Assembly (NCBI GenBank): GCA_028641055.1
Contig: CM054061.1
Coordinates: 111,732,019-111,796,018 of the forward strand
Direction: 5' to 3'
Origin: Alopecurus myosuroides
Lineage: Eukaryota > Streptophyta > Magnoliopsida > Poales > Poaceae
Length of the DNA stretch: 64,000 bases
Part shown: positions 32,401-43,300 of the stretch, piece after piece
Layout: the number at the start of each line of letters is the position of its first letter
Numbering within the stretch: position 1 is the first letter of the stretch
Notes under the pieces: generated by a model
What the model was told of the DNA's origin: nothing
What the model saw: the letters and a program-made list of their open reading frames with translations, nothing else
Databases searched by the model: none
Made by a program: the position numbers and the translations under genes

Positions 32401-35400
32401 ACCTCAGTCAAATGGAGTGGCTGAAAGAAAGAACCGAACGTTGTCTGATTTGGTTAACGCCATGTTAGACACTTCGGGTCTCTCCAAGGCATGGTGGGGG
32501 GAGGCGCTAATGACTGCATGTCATGTCCTAAACCGAGTTCCCACAAAGAATAAAACCATTACTCCATTTGAGGAATGGGAAAGGAAAAGGTTAAAACTCT
32601 CCTACCTACGTACTTGGGGTTGTTTGGCGAAAGTCAATATACCAATTCCCAAGAAGCGCAAGCTTGGACCTAAAACCGTAGATTGTGTTCTTCTGGGCTA
32701 TGCTTTTAATAGCATTGGTTATAGATTCTTGGTAGTAAAATCTGAGGTATCCGACACGCATGTTGGTACGATTATGGAGTCGAATGATGCGACTTTCTTT
32801 GAGAACATATTTCCTATGAAGGATATGTCTAGCTCATCAAATCAGGAGAAACCTGTTTCATCTAGTCAGGAATTAGCTGAGATTCCTGAATCCACCATTC
32901 CGATAGAACACGTTGAGAATCCTGAGGAGGATGACAATGAAGTTCCTGTAAGGAGCAAGAGACAGAGGACTGCAAAGTCCTTTGGTAATGATTTCATTGT
33001 GTACCTCGTGGATGACACACCCAGGACTATTTCAGAAGCTTATGCGTCTCTTGATGCTGACTACTGGAAGGAGGCTGTCCGTTGCGAGATGGATTCCATC
33101 TTGGCTAACGGAACCTGGGAAATCACTGATCGTCCTTATGGGTGTAAACCTGTAGGATGTAAGTGGGTGTTCAAGAAAAAGCTTAGGCCTGATGGTACAA
33201 TTGAAAAGTACAAGGCAAGGCTTGTGGCCAAGGGTTATACCCAGAAAGAAGGTGAAGACTTCTTTGATACTTACTCACCGGTGGCTAGACTGACCACTAT
33301 TCGTGTGCTACTATCACTGGCTGCCTCGCACGGTCTTCTCGTTCATCAAATGGACGTTAAGACGGCTTTCCTTAATGGAGAGTTGGACGAGGAAATTTAC
33401 ATGGAGCAGCCAGATGGTTTCGTAGTACCCGGTCAGGAAGGCAAGGTGTGTAAGTTATTGAAGTCATTATACGGCCTCAAGCAAGCACCTAAGCAATGGC
33501 ACGAGAAGTTTGAATGGACTTTGACTGCTGAAGGCTTTGTTGTAAACGAAGCTGATAAGTGTGTGTACTATCGCCATGGTGGGGGCGAGGGAGTTATTCT
33601 ATGTCTGTATGTCGATGACATATTGATCTTTGGGACCAATCTTGATTTAATCAAGGAAGTTAAGGATTTCTTATCTCGCTGTTTTGAGATGAAGGATCTA
33701 GGAGTAGCTGATGTTATCTTGAACATCAAGCTGTTGAGAGATGATAATGGTGGGATCACACTGCTTCAATCTCACTATGTGGAAAAGGTCTTAAGTCGCT
33801 TTGGGTATAGTGACTGCAAGCCTTCTTCAACTCCATATGATGCTAGTTTGTTGCTTCGAAAGAATCAACGGATTACTAGAGATCAACTGAGATATTCTCA
33901 GATTATAGGCTCGCTTATGTATTTGGCGAGTGCCACGAGGCCTGACATCTCTTTTGCTGTGAGCAAATTGAGCCGGTTTGTTTCCAATCCGGGAGATGAT
34001 CATTGGCGTGCGCTTGAGAGAGTTATGCGCTATTTAAAAGGCACTGCGAGCTATGGAATTCACTATACCCGAAACCCGAGGGTTATGGAAGGATATAGTG
34101 ATTCTAATTGGATATCTGATGCTGATGAGCTTAAGGCCACTAGTGGTTATGTTTTTACACTTGGTGGTGGAGCTGTTTCCTGGAAGTCTTGCAAGCAGAC
34201 CATCTTAACGAGGTCAACTATGGAAGCAGAACTCGCAGCATTAGACACAGCCACTGTTGAGGCAGAGTGGCTTCGTGAGCTCTTGATGGACTTGCCTATG
34301 GTTGAAAAACCAATACCCGCAATCCTAATGAACTGTGATAATCAAACTGTGATCGTCAAAGTGAACAGTTCTAAGGATAATGCAAAGTCATCAAGACATG
34401 TGAAGAGGAGATTAAAGTCTGTCAGGAAATTGAAGAACTCCGGAGTTATTGCGTTGGATTATATCCAAACGTCTATGAACTTGGCAGATCCCTTAACAAA
34501 AGGTTTATCACGGAATGTGATAGATAATGCATCGAGGGAGATGGGTTTGAGACCCACGTTATGAGTTGCCCAAAGTGGTAACCCACTCTATGTGATCGGA
34601 GATCCCGTGAATTAGAAGTGGGAGACAAGCTGTTGGTCAGCTGAGAGGAGAGTATCCTTATATTTTATTCCACTCCATAAAAGATGCAATACTCTCCTGA
34701 TCTGTATGGTAGGTTGACATTTGTCTTAATGTGTTCCAAGTGGCTTATATATATAAGCAGAGATGTGTCCTACAGAACATCTCCTGAGGAACTCACCTAT
34801 ATGAGTCTGACTGTTAAACGTCCCAGTCTATGAGATACGGGTGCTCTCTAATAAACTCATGAAAGGCCTTCGGAGTATGACGCATACGCTCCAAACCGCG
34901 GGGAAGCCTTGCAGCAGCCTAGTATCGGTTCAGACGTTGTGTGAAACTAGTATCACAACAAACTTGTAGTTCAAGGCGTAGTCCACTATTCAAGTTGTGA
35001 ACTAGTGTAGCATGATGTTCTAAGTGGAAGTTCAACTTAACAGTCTCCACTAACACCGGTATATAAACAATATTTTGGAACAAAGTTTATGAAATGTGCT
35101 AATGACACTTTGTGGGGGATTGTTGGAATTTTGTATGGGCTATGTATATGGGCTCACATGTCTAGCCCACTAAGCCCACTAAAATCCTGAAATTGTCATG
35201 GCCCATTCATGAATAATAAGTGGAGTGAGTGGGACTAAAGTTTAGTCCCACATTGCTAGTTTGGAGAGAGTGGAAGCACCTTATAAGGTGAGCCATTCTA
35301 GCTCATGTATGAGTAGGCAAGGCAAGAGGAGAGGTGTGCCACACGCGCGCTCCTCCTCCTCCGCCGCCCGCCTCGTCACGACACGTCACGTCACAACACG

Positions 35401-38400
35401 CCGCGGGTTGCGGGAATGAGCCGAGCCGAGAGCGTTTATTTTGTCGATTGGGAAAACTTAATGAGTCATTAATTTGGTAATTAACGGACGCGTTAATTCC
35501 AAAACCGTTTCCGTTTCCTTTCTGGATCGTGGAGCCGAACCGACTCAGACGTGGAGTTACGCCCACGTCTCTCCCAGCCCGCATATAAATACGAGCATAC
35601 GGTAAACCCTAGCCGCCACTTCGTCATATGGTTTCGCACCACCGTTCCAAAGCACTGCGCCGCCAATCAAGTCTTCTCCATCCCTCCTTCCGGCGTGCAC
35701 CGCGAGACGGGACAGCAGGCCTCCGGAACCTCGCCTCTTGTGATCCTGTACGGGAGAGGGGCGATCAGGTTTTTGGGGAGCGCACTCGCGCGACTGCTGA
35801 CGGCGACTACTTCCCCAACGACGATTTCTTCCCCGACCTCGACAACCTCTTCATCGACGACATGGCCGACGTGGACAACAACAACGGCGGTGCCGCTACC
35901 GCTCCATCGTACGTAACTCTATTCCATCTGTATGAGATATTCCTGCAATTCTTATGTCTAGTTCTAGCTATAGAATGGATCAATCTGTCTACTGTACTAG
36001 ATCTAGATATTTGCATGATTACTGTATTTGCTACTGTCGCAATTCATCTGCTGCTATTTCGAATTAAATCATGTGCTAAATTGCTAATATATTCAACATT
36101 TTCTGCCTTTTGCGTCTTTGGCTGGACTGGCGCTATTACCTCAGATGGCGATACCTCTACGGTTTTAACCTGCAAGATGCATGAACGCGAACATGGACAG
36201 GGGGCAACAGAGAGAGAGGGGCACGGGCTATATAGATAGGTATCGCGTCTTTATTTTTGCCCAGGTATCATGATGTCATCATCTTGTATCCAGCCAATGT
36301 GTGAAAGTCACCATAAAAATTCCAGATTAAACTGAGTTATTCTTATATAGCATGAGAGGCACGAAAATGATATAAGATGTGTACCTGATGAGAATAGCAC
36401 TATACAAATCAATAGGACAAACTTTTTTTGTTCAAATTACTACATGTGCTGAAGATTTATCAAGATAAATAACTCACCATTAACATAAAAAAGTCCATTA
36501 AGTTTGAGAATTACTCCAATTGCTCCCTGGTAAGGCATCTGCGTGAATTCTGATGGAAGACTGATAAAGTTTTGTGCATTGGGCTGTATAATTTAAGGCC
36601 CTTGCATAAATTTGCATGAACTTTGATGGATCATCGTTGTAATTTTGTTCACTGATCTGCATAATATAAGGCCAAATTAACTGCATACCTCATGTAAAAG
36701 TTTCTTAGTTATTCATCGGGCTTTCTTAATCTGCAACTTGTATATAGTTCCAACTAAAGCATGCTGAAGATATGAGCTTCAAACAGGTTGACAAATGATC
36801 ACCTACAGTGAGAAGTAAATTAGCACATACAGGTAGAAATACTGCAGTCTAGTCTAAGAATAATATCAAACTACGTACTATCAACAACACCATTAGCTGA
36901 TTGGTAAGTATGCTTCAATTTGTACTGAAGATTTTAGCTGGAAAATATTTCACTGTCTCTCAAATTCTGCACAAACATCATATCAATTTTAAGCGCTGCA
37001 GACCAGCTACTCCTCTCTTAAGTACTCAGTTCCTATACGAACTTGTACATGCCAACTAAATCATTCTTACATTCTCGGATTGTGCTGAGAAATAATAAGA
37101 TGCCGACTTTGATATACAATTGATTTCACAGATAAGATATAAATTATGATTATCATCCAAACGAACATGTACCACCCAAAATATTAATTACTCTGATAAT
37201 TGTATCCCTATTTCATCCATGTACTCCCTCCGTTCCAATGAATAAGGCGCGCACGCTTTTCGAGATTTTCCTTTGACCAAGAATTGATCCATATATATAA
37301 TAGTATTTGGTATAAAATCAATATCATTAGAAAGTGTTTTTCACTATGAATCTAACAATGTCAAAGTTGCATTATATAGTCAAGATAATGTTACTTAAAT
37401 CTTTTGGTCAAACTTCGTCTTGAAATGCGTGTGCGCCTTATTCATCGGAACGGAGGTAGTACTATACATGCACAGTTGTAAAAAAAAAAATTCTGCACAA
37501 ACCTACCAGATCAAAGATCACAACATGTGACTGAACTGAAACCAAAACTGAATCCTTCCAGCAAAGGACAGCGGCAGACTGCCGCCACGACATCTGTAAT
37601 GCGAAAGCCAGACAGAAGTCACAACATGGAAGGGAAACACTGGAGAGAGCGATGTGGAGCTGGGGCAACACTAAACTGGGCCAAGATGGGTGTGTAAAGG
37701 CTGCTACCAAGATAGACGTCGATGGGGGAGAGCGGTGCCGCCCGCCGAGGAGAGCAGCGCCATCCACGACATCGGCGGACCGAAGGGTATATGTTTGCGA
37801 GCAACTCCAGCTCCCTGGCAAATCCGACCGCGAGAAGCCCAATTAAAGAATACATCAAACCCCGAAAAAAGGAAATCGGAGAACAGACCTAGAAGCCGCC
37901 GCCGGTGAGTCTAATCTCCAATCCGCCACTGAAAGCTCCCCCAAACACTAATCAGCTTACGCGAAGAACAATGGAGAAGGTGCACAGGTATGTGCCGCCA
38001 ACGCTCTTCGTTCCGCGCTGCTAGCGCTCGTCGTTCCCCGCTACCACTGAGAAAGAAAGGGGCTGAGAAAGACCAGAGAGAACGGCGACCAGGAGAGCAC
38101 TGCGGGCAAGATCTGGTCGGAGACTATCTGGAGACGGAGACGGAGACGAAGAGGAAGAGTAGAAAAATAAAAGGAATCGCTTGCCCCACTGCCCACGGCC
38201 AAAATCAACCGTCCATACACGCAAACCCAGCTCGCTCCACCGCCAAGGGGGGCCAGAGGGAAGGCAGGGCCACTGAGCAGACCGTAGAAGCAAAATAGTC
38301 ACCGAGAGAAATCACAACACACGCGTGCAGCAGCGCAGCCACCCACGATAGGCAGCCCGAAAAGGACCCACAAAACAGTGTCAGCGGGACAGGTAGATGC

Positions 38401-39202
38401 GCTGAGAATTCACCATGGACACCAGGCTTAAAGCCTTAGATAATGACCCGGATTCTCATTTTGATAAATAGTCGGATTTCCTTGCTCGCTGTTTTTTCCT
38501 GCAGGTCCGGATGAGGTAATCCCGGACGAAGATGACATTGCCAAATTGAAAACCATCAAGAACACTATCTGGCAGCTCTGTGCCGGAACCAAATGGATCC
38601 TTCAAGAACTGCAATGGTCAGGTGTTGGGTACGGCGACCTGAAGAGGTTGCTGGACGCCTGCTCCACTATCCCCGAGTGGATTGGGCACTGGAAGCGCTC
38701 GTCCTGCCGGGTTGGAGTAACCCGGGGGCTTGCGCTGGCTAAAGCTTATTTTCCTAAGCTCGAGCCGGCCAAGCTTGTGGGCGGGTTTCGAGAATTCAAC
38801 CACGACGGGTCCAAGTTCTCAGTGAAGAATTTCAAGGCCATCCAGAAGGAAGTTCGTCACCCGGCCAGTGTGATTGCTGATGGCTTGGATATCAACTCAA
38901 TTATCCCTGCGTATGATGCTAATGATAAGGTGATTAAGTCGGATCTTCCCAAGCCGTACGACATGCTGGCCCGATGGAAGGCGGAGGCTGCCCAGTTGAG
39001 AGAAGAGGCCGCAAAGAAGAAAGCTGAGGCCGATTCTGCGCCTGCTACCTCCACACCAATCGTCCCTCCTCCTGCACGGGCCGACGCTACTGCTGATCCG
39101 GGTGCTGCTGCTACCAAGAGTGCTGAAGAGCAAGTCAAGGGACAGGACCCGGCTGGCAAGGGCAAGGCGAAGATGGATGCCTCAGCCCAGGATGCCGAGT
39201 GA
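23430..39202 (+). CDS. Gypsy-2 antisense accessory gene (Transposase_28-like), 8 exons, one nonsense codon
   Basis: Exons: untranslated ~22890-23130; 23423-23468 (ATG 23430); 23654-24592; 24675-24759; 24847-25291; 25375-25786; 25908-26109; 38505-39202. All introns are GT-AG and the 2,820 coding bases keep one frame to a TGA at 39200-39202, about 939 codons, broken only by TAG at 24194-24196. Exon 3 encodes the putative gypsy-type transposon domain ([20 protein letters not shown], then [20 protein letters not shown]). The middle exons are acidic and proline/serine-rich. Exon 7 is a charged coiled coil ([20 protein letters not shown]). The last exon has a conserved region around [13 protein letters not shown] and an Ala/Pro-rich tail. 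It converges on gag-pol with a 1.1-kb gap. Intron 7 carries Helitron-2. Function is unknown; it is not a transposase in any demonstrated sense. Confidence 0.75.
26146..26163 (-). terminator. Helitron-2 3' hairpin
   Basis: GGCGC at 26146-26150 pairs with GCGCC at 26159-26163, seven bases from the CTAG end. This matches the Helitron terminator hairpin. Confidence 0.65.
26165..26850 (+). pseudogene. Captured 3' gene fragment (exon plus 3' UTR-like)
   Basis: From about 26250 the plus strand has codon-like sequence (residues [20 protein letters not shown], then in another frame [18 protein letters not shown] and [19 protein letters not shown]) ending at TGA near 26566. A TG-rich tail follows with AATACAAATAGAG near 26835, like a 3' UTR. 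One frame change near 26345 and a TAG near 26445 show that it is broken. I do not recognise the parent gene. It sits next to the Helitron 3' end, a common position for captured sequence. Confidence 0.4.
26851..28005. other. Helitron-2 interior, no recognisable gene
   Basis: Mixed AT-rich sequence with only short open frames. Two related lines near 27550 and 27640 (AAAGACCCT...GTT.TTT..TAC....ACGACAGTAGATAGATGGAAA-type) look like a diverged ~95-bp duplication. No gene is called. Confidence 0.35.
28006..28422 (-). pseudogene. Unrecognised gene fragment in Helitron-2
   Basis: The minus strand holds a 138-codon open frame with ordinary protein composition: [35 protein letters not shown], then [21 protein letters not shown] second frame just upstream (28430-28520) has [20 protein letters not shown], so a frameshift or splice site separates two exon-like pieces near 28400. 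No known domain is recognised. It may be a captured gene fragment transcribed in the same direction as the Helitron. Confidence 0.4.
28423..29641. other. Helitron-2 interior between gene fragment and Copia
   Basis: AT-rich sequence with short frames only, for example residues [20 protein letters not shown] at 29072-29266 on the plus strand. No domain or terminus is recognised. It ends at the Copia insertion point in a T-run (29637-29641). Confidence 0.35.
29642..30592 (+). repeat. Copia 5' LTR
   Basis: TGTTGG...CAACA, 951 bp, with a TATAAATA box at 30078-30085 in the context GCATATAAATACGCGC. The polyprotein's first ATG (30122) lies inside it, downstream of the TATA. Confidence 0.88.
30122..34564 (+). 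CDS. Copia gag-pol polyprotein (1480 codons)
   Basis: Open from an ATG in the LTR to the TGA at 34562-34564. Approximate residue positions: Gag (180-380), zinc knuckle [14 protein letters not shown] (416-429) with the last Cys replaced by Phe, protease with [12 protein letters not shown] (about 475), integrase zinc site H-H-C-C (606-645) and D-D-E core in [15 protein letters not shown] and AERKNRT (about 667, 730, 767), reverse transcriptase (from 981) with [10 protein letters not shown] (1162), and RNase H from GYSDSNW (1323) to the end with the usual [10 protein letters not shown] and [10 protein letters not shown] blocks. Residues 95-163 are hydrophobic and correspond to a possible 210-nt intron (30403-30612) that keeps frame if removed. 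The real Gag start may therefore differ. The enzyme motifs look intact. Confidence 0.9.
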   Translation: MVSHHRSKALRRQSSLLHPSFRRAPREGIAGLRNPASCDPVRERGDQVFGERTRATADGDYFPNDDFFPDLGNLFIDDMVDVDNNNGGAATAPSYVTLFHLYEIFLQFLCLVLAIDWISLSTVLDLDICMITVFATVAIHLLLFRIKSCAKLLIYSTIQKPDYRQFLAPAPSVIAATRPIPFKGVDYKRWRTRAVLWFQTLRCYAATKGKPEGDLNPAQLEAFENMDTMFKSALLGIIDDSIVDPYMSFDNGKDMWAALEAKFGASDAGSELYVMEQFYDYRMTDERSVVQQAHEIQSLAKELEHFKCILPDKFVAGGIIAKLPSSWSTFATSLKHKRQEFSVMDLIGSLDVEEKTRAKDTRARVAEVGSSAHVVQKKLYPPNKPKYNKKKSEGKGKPDGKFKPSHSTNFKKRKGSCHVCGELTHWAPKFPKRYELQQQENSGKTANVVMADTEMKDSGYGIVPTILSVCRSPEWLIDTGANVHVCADASMFSSYQVTGTSPVLMGNGSHATVRGVGTVDLKFTSGKIVRLKNVHHVPSINKNLVSGSRLCRDGFKLVFESNKVVISKYGQFIGKGYECGGLFRLSLSNICTKVINNVCHDNDCDVWHSRLCHINFGCMTRLANMSLIPKFSTIKGSKCQVCVQAKQPRKSHKTAEARDLAPLELIHSDLCEMNGVLTKGGKKYFMTLIDDSTRYCYVYLLKSKDEALTYFKNYKAEAENQLDRKIKRLRSDRGGEYFSNEFNSFCAEHGIIHERTPPYSPQSNGVAERKNRTLSDLVNAMLDTSGLSKAWWGEALMTACHVLNRVPTKNKTITPFEEWERKRLKLSYLRTWGCLAKVNIPIPKKRKLGPKTVDCVLLGYAFNSIGYRFLVVKSEVSDTHVGTIMESNDATFFENIFPMKDMSSSSNQEKPVSSSQELAEIPESTIPIEHVENPEEDDNEVPVRSKRQRTAKSFGNDFIVYLVDDTPRTISEAYASLDADYWKEAVRCEMDSILANGTWEITDRPYGCKPVGCKWVFKKKLRPDGTIEKYKARLVAKGYTQKEGEDFFDTYSPVARLTTIRVLLSLAASHGLLVHQMDVKTAFLNGELDEEIYMEQPDGFVVPGQEGKVCKLLKSLYGLKQAPKQWHEKFEWTLTAEGFVVNEADKCVYYRHGGGEGVILCLYVDDILIFGTNLDLIKEVKDFLSRCFEMKDLGVADVILNIKLLRDDNGGITLLQSHYVEKVLSRFGYSDCKPSSTPYDASLLLRKNQRITRDQLRYSQIIGSLMYLASATRPDISFAVSKLSRFVSNPGDDHWRALERVMRYLKGTASYGIHYTRNPRVMEGYSDSNWISDADELKATSGYVFTLGGGAVSWKSCKQTILTRSTMEAELAALDTATVEAEWLRELLMDLPMVEKPIPAILMNCDNQTVIVKVNSSKDNAKSSRHVKRRLKSVRKLKNSGVIALDYIQTSMNLADPLTKGLSRNVIDNASREMGLRPTL
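34565..35110 (+). other. Copia 3' untranslated internal region
   Basis: About 545 bp between the stop codon and the polypurine tract. It contains no open frame of note and is normal for Copia internal 3' sequence. Confidence 0.6.
35111..35120 (+). promoter_or_regulatory. Copia polypurine tract
   Basis: TGTGGGGGAT directly precedes the 3' LTR start TGTTGG, the expected place for plus-strand priming. Confidence 0.75.
35121..36098 (+). repeat. Copia 3' LTR
   Basis: 978 bp, matching the 5' LTR but with two short insertions, near 35382 (CACGTCACGTCACAA) and 35527 (ATCGTGGAGCCG). Its internal open frame (35628-36239) simply repeats the LTR-borne start of the polyprotein. Confidence 0.88.
36099..37221. 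other. Helitron-2 interior right of Copia
   Basis: AT-rich sequence without a convincing gene. The first ~130 bp continue the sequence left of the Copia insertion. Nothing else is recognised. Confidence 0.35.
37224..37459. mobile_element. Stowaway-type MITE, 236 bp
   Basis: Flanked by TA on both sides (37222-37223, 37460-37461). Terminal inverted repeats are CTCCCTCCGTTCC... and ...GGAACGGAGGTAG. The subterminal parts AATAAGGCGC and GCGCCTTATT also pair. TA target and CTCCCTCCG termini are diagnostic of Stowaway/Tc1-Mariner MITEs of grasses. Confidence 0.9.
37500..38300 (-). pseudogene. Captured 5' gene segment in Helitron-2 (exon with ATG)
   Basis: On the minus strand a TTCGCATTACAG acceptor precedes ATGTCGTGGCGGCAG (about 37592). 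The exon reads [20 protein letters not shown] then QSHVVIFDL before a GTAGGT donor near 37505. Upstream sequence to 38300 is GC-rich and pyrimidine-rich, like a grass 5' UTR with an intron. This looks like the captured beginning of a gene that I cannot name. No downstream exon is seen. Confidence 0.35.
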
Positions 39203-40341
39203 TATCTGCTATCCGGTGTCGTTTCGTATGCGTCAGTCGGCCAACGGGCCCTTTGAACAATTATTTTTTTGACGGTGCGCCTGTGCACCCTTGATACTAG
39301 TATCGAGACTTGTAATGTACTTTAATGCCTTGATATACCTCGTGCCTCTTTTGGCCTTTGGATGATTTTAATGTTTATCAGCTTCTAAGCCCATTTGTTC
39401 TTGATATCCGACTTTCTTTATGGTTCCTTTTGTGAGACTCGGTTTCCGAGTCTCGTGGGTTTTGACAGGTGGACTTTTCTCTAAGTCCCCAAGTCCCCAA
39501 GTCTCGGATGTTTGGGTTTTTTGAGCTTAGTGACTAAGCAACTTGTTTCTTTTTTCGAAATCCCCAGTCCCCAAGACCCGAAATTCTGAGTCTGGGATGT
39601 GTGGTCTTTCAAAGAGAACAAGTTGTTTGCTGCTAAGCCCAAAACCTAGAGCCATTTCACATAGATATTGAAGTTATGCTTAATAAACTTTGAGTTTCTG
39701 GCTATTAGCTCTGTACTCTGCATAACTTGTGGTTTAGATGACCCTTTTGACTATCTTGTACTGTAAGCCGGCTTTCGCGTGGATATCATGTTGTTACATC
39801 TATACGAAAACAGGGTCAGGCAAGTCCCATTGGGCTTCATGGCTGATTGTAATCGTAAGCGAGCAAAGCATGCCACTTTAGTGCGAGTCACATCGAGCTT
39901 AAGTAAGAAAAGTCAAGAAAATTTGGCTCCTTTGTCCGGTTATAAGATTGCAGCCGTACTCGTTTGCGAGTAATCGGCCCTTATAACTCATAGGCATCAT
40001 GGCCGGGTCTTTGAGATTTTAACTGTGCTATTCAAGCAATCAGCCCCCAAGACCTAGATATATGCAACATACTAAGGAAACTAATGTACTAAGAACAATA
40101 AATAATACTTACCTGGAAGAAAAGTAAAAAACATAACATAAGAATAAAACTTGATAAAAGAGAACAAGAAAAAGGACGATATGTTGCTTAACCATCTCTT
40201 TATTGATATGAGAAAGTTAGGTCAGCAAGCCGCCTCATTAAAAACCCTCCAGTCCCCTTAGGTACCTTGGATAGGAAAAGAGTGCGCCTGAAACCTGCTG
40301 CCTGTTACATCGTGTAATTCCACTTGCGAATGTAGTCTATA
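39203..40341. other. Gypsy-2 spacer between convergent genes
   Basis: Holds the 3' flank of the antisense gene and of gag-pol. Several TTGATA/AATAAA-like words are present and CCCCAAGTCCCCAAG-type text near 39485-39575, but no gene. Transcripts from both sides probably end here. Confidence 0.4.
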
Positions 40342-43300
40342 CTAGGTATAGTAGGGACGCAGCTGAGCCACGTTCCATGGTCTGTCTCTCTCTTGCATAG
40401 ATGAAGTGGTATGAGCGGTGTCGTTAACCGTAGCCGACTCATCCCTTGCATCTATCAAGTAATATGATCCATTGTGTAGATTCCGGCTTATGATAAACGG
40501 TCCTACCCATGGCGGTGATAACTTGTGTTTTCCTTCGTTTGACTGTACCAGGCGCAGAACCAGGTCTCCTTCCTGGAAGACCCGGGTTTTCATGCGCCGG
40601 CTATGATATCTCCGCAGATCCTGATGATATATGGCAGATCTTTCCAAATCTTGTTCCCTGTGTTCTTCTAACATATCCACGGCGTCCTGCCGGGTCTTTT
40701 CATTCTCCACCTCAACGTAAGCCGATACTCGAGGCGAGTCGTGAATAATATCACTCAGCAACACCGCCTCCGCACCATAAACCATGAAGAACAGTGTCAT
40801 CTGAGTGGATCTGTTAGGTGTAGTGTTGATACCCGAAACCACTGAAGGTAATTCTTTAACCCATGCACCAGCAGCTCTGATACACGGAACTCGCAATCGT
40901 GGCTTTAATCCACGAAGCAACTCTTGATTTTCCCTCTCCACTTGTCCATTAGCCTGTGGATGGGCCACTGAAGCAATGTCAATCCGGATTCCATTGTTAC
41001 CACAAAACTTCTCCATCTCACCAAGGGACATGTTGGTTCCATTGTCGGTAATTATGCTGTGGGAATACCCGAACCGATAGACAATTCTTTTCAGGAACTT
41101 GACTACTGTAACTGCTTCACAATTGGTAACTGGCATAACCTCAACCCACTTGGTAAACTTGTCAATAGCCACCAAGAGATGTGTCTTTTTGCAAGGTGAC
41201 ATGTGGAAGGGGCCAACCATGTCCATACCCCAAACAGCGAACGGCCAAGTTAACGGAATAGTCTGTAATTCCATAGCTGGCACATGGGTTTGACGAGCGT
41301 ACCTCTGACATCCGTCACACCTTGCCACCAAGCGCTCCGCATCTGCTAGGGCCGTGAGCCAGAAGAAACCATGTCGATAAGCTTTGGCCACAAGGGATCT
41401 TGTGGACGCATGATGCCCACAATCACCTTCATGGATTTCCTTGAGAATCTGTCGGCCTTCTTCTGGTGCTACACAGCGCAAAAAGACTCCTGCTGCACTT
41501 CTCTTGTATAGCTCCCCATTGATGATAGAATATCCCTTTGCTCGCCTCAAAATTTGTCTTGCTAATACTTCCTTCTATGGTAACTCGCCCCGTGATAGGT
41601 AGGCCAAGAACGGTTCTGTCCACTCGGGAACAACGCAGACTGTGGCTACGAGCTCCAAATCCGGGTCTTGATTTGCCAGTTCTTCCTCAGACTCGGTTTT
41701 AACTGATGGTCGCCATAGTTCATCCAGGAAAACATTAGGTGGAACCGGCTCTCTGCGCGAGCCGAGTCTAGCGAGTGCGTCTGCTGCCTCGTTTTTTCTT
41801 CTGTCTATGTGTTCCACTTCATACCCGGAAAAACACCAGGCAACCCTATCAACCTCTCTGCGGTATGCTGCCATAGTTTCATCTTTTCTATCCCAAGTTC
41901 CTGAAACCTGCTGTACCACAAGGTCCGAATCTCCAAAGCATCGTATCCTTTTAATATTCATCTCCTTGGCTACCTTTAAGCCATGTAGTAAGGCCTCATA
42001 CTCGGCCACGTTGTTGGAACAATCGAAGTGAATCTGTAGCACGTAACTCAACTTGTCTCCTTTGGGTGATGTTAGCACCACTCCAGCTCCTGATCCCTCG
42101 TATTGCTTGGAACCATCAAAGTGCATGATCCAAGACTCGGAGTTTGGAGCCATGGTGGGCATGCCTGTGTGCGTCCAATCATTAATGAAATCAACTAGAG
42201 CCTGAGATTTGATTGCTGACCTGGGCTCGTAGTTGATGTGATAATCCCCCATCTCTATCGCCCACTTGGCTATTCTTCCTGTTGCATCCAAGTTTCTGAT
42301 GATATCCGATATTGGTATCGAACTAACCACTGTTATGGGGTGTTCCTGGAAATACGGCTTCAGTTTCCGGCTGGCCATGAAGACCCCGAAACCCAGCTTT
42401 TGCCAATGTGGATAGCGCTGCTTTGCCTCTGATAATACCTCACTGACGTAATAAACCGGTCTCTGGACCGGGTGATCTTTCCCATCCTCTTTACGCTCCA
42501 CAACAACTACTGCACTAACGGCTCGGGGGCCGGCTGCTACGTATAGCAACATAGGCTCTTTAGGACCCGGGGCCGCTAGAACTGGTGCCTCAGATAACTG
42601 CTTCTTTAGTGCCTCGAACGCCTCATCCGCCTCTTGATCCCAAACGAATTTATCGGATTTCTTCAAGAGCCGGTACAAAGGTATTGCCTTTTCTCCGAGT
42701 CTGGATATAAACCGGCTCAAGGCTGCTACGCATCCTGTGAGCTTCTGAACGTGCTTCAAATTTTCCGGCTTTTTCAGACTCTGGATAGCTTTGATTTTAT
42801 CCGGGTTTGCCTCAATTCCTCTCTCGGAAACGATAAAGCCGAGTAACTTCCCAGCTAGAACTCCAAATACGCACATTTTCGCGTTAAGTTTCATCTGATA
42901 CCTCCTCAGGTTCTTGAACGTTTCCTTTAGATCATCGATAAATGTCTCCGCCTTTCTGGTCTTGATCACCACATCATCTACATAAGCATGGACATTGCGT
43001 CCAATTTGATCCTCGAAGCATTTCTGAATACACCGTTGATAGGTTGCGCCAGCGTTCTTCAATACAAATGCCATGGTCTTGTAACAAAAGGCCCCAAAAG
43101 GGGTTATGAATGATGTTTTCTCCCAGTCTTCCTTCTTGAGCTTGATCTGATGATACCCGGAATACGCATCCAGGAAGCATAATAGGTCACTTCCAGCCAC
43201 TGCGTCTATGATCTGATCTATCCTTGGTAGTGCAAACGGATCCTTCGGGCAATGCTTGTTGAGACTCGTATAATCAATGCACATCCTCCACTCATTGGTC

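Larger units (their letters stand above)
29642..36098 (+). mobile_element. Ty1/Copia retrotransposon, structurally complete
   Basis: LTRs at 29642-30592 (951 bp) and 35121-36098 (978 bp) begin TGTTGGAATTTTG and end TATTCAACA, with TGTTG/CAACA inverted tips. Flanking pentamers are TTTTT (29637-29641) and TTTTC (36099-36103), a one-mismatch target duplication. The internal polyprotein is uninterrupted and in Copia order (integrase before RT). By eye the LTRs differ at about 12 sites plus two insertions in the 3' copy, about 1.3%, fewer than the Gypsys, consistent with it being the innermost insertion. A canonical PBS is missing. Confidence 0.9.
26135..38440 (-). mobile_element. Helitron-2, 12.3 kb, inserted in an intron, hosting Copia and MITE
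   Basis: On the minus strand it starts A|TCTAAGGCTTTAAGCCT at 38440 and ends with a GC-rich hairpin, seven bases and CTAG|T at 26135. Removing it leaves an 89-bp GT-AG intron whose flanking exons splice in frame, which fixes both ends well. There are no terminal repeats or target duplication. No Rep/helicase frame is present, so it is non-autonomous. After subtracting the Copia element it is about 5.8 kb and contains several exon-like segments on both strands. Confidence 0.75.

Noticed and set aside
35628..36239. 203-codon plus-strand ORF as a separate gene
   Set aside because: It is the 3' LTR copy of the Copia polyprotein start and runs into flanking Helitron sequence.
38021..38302. Minus-strand 93-codon ORF as a gene
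   Set aside because: Composition resembles a 5' UTR; no domain and another ORF overlaps on the plus strand. Kept only as part of a captured-segment call.
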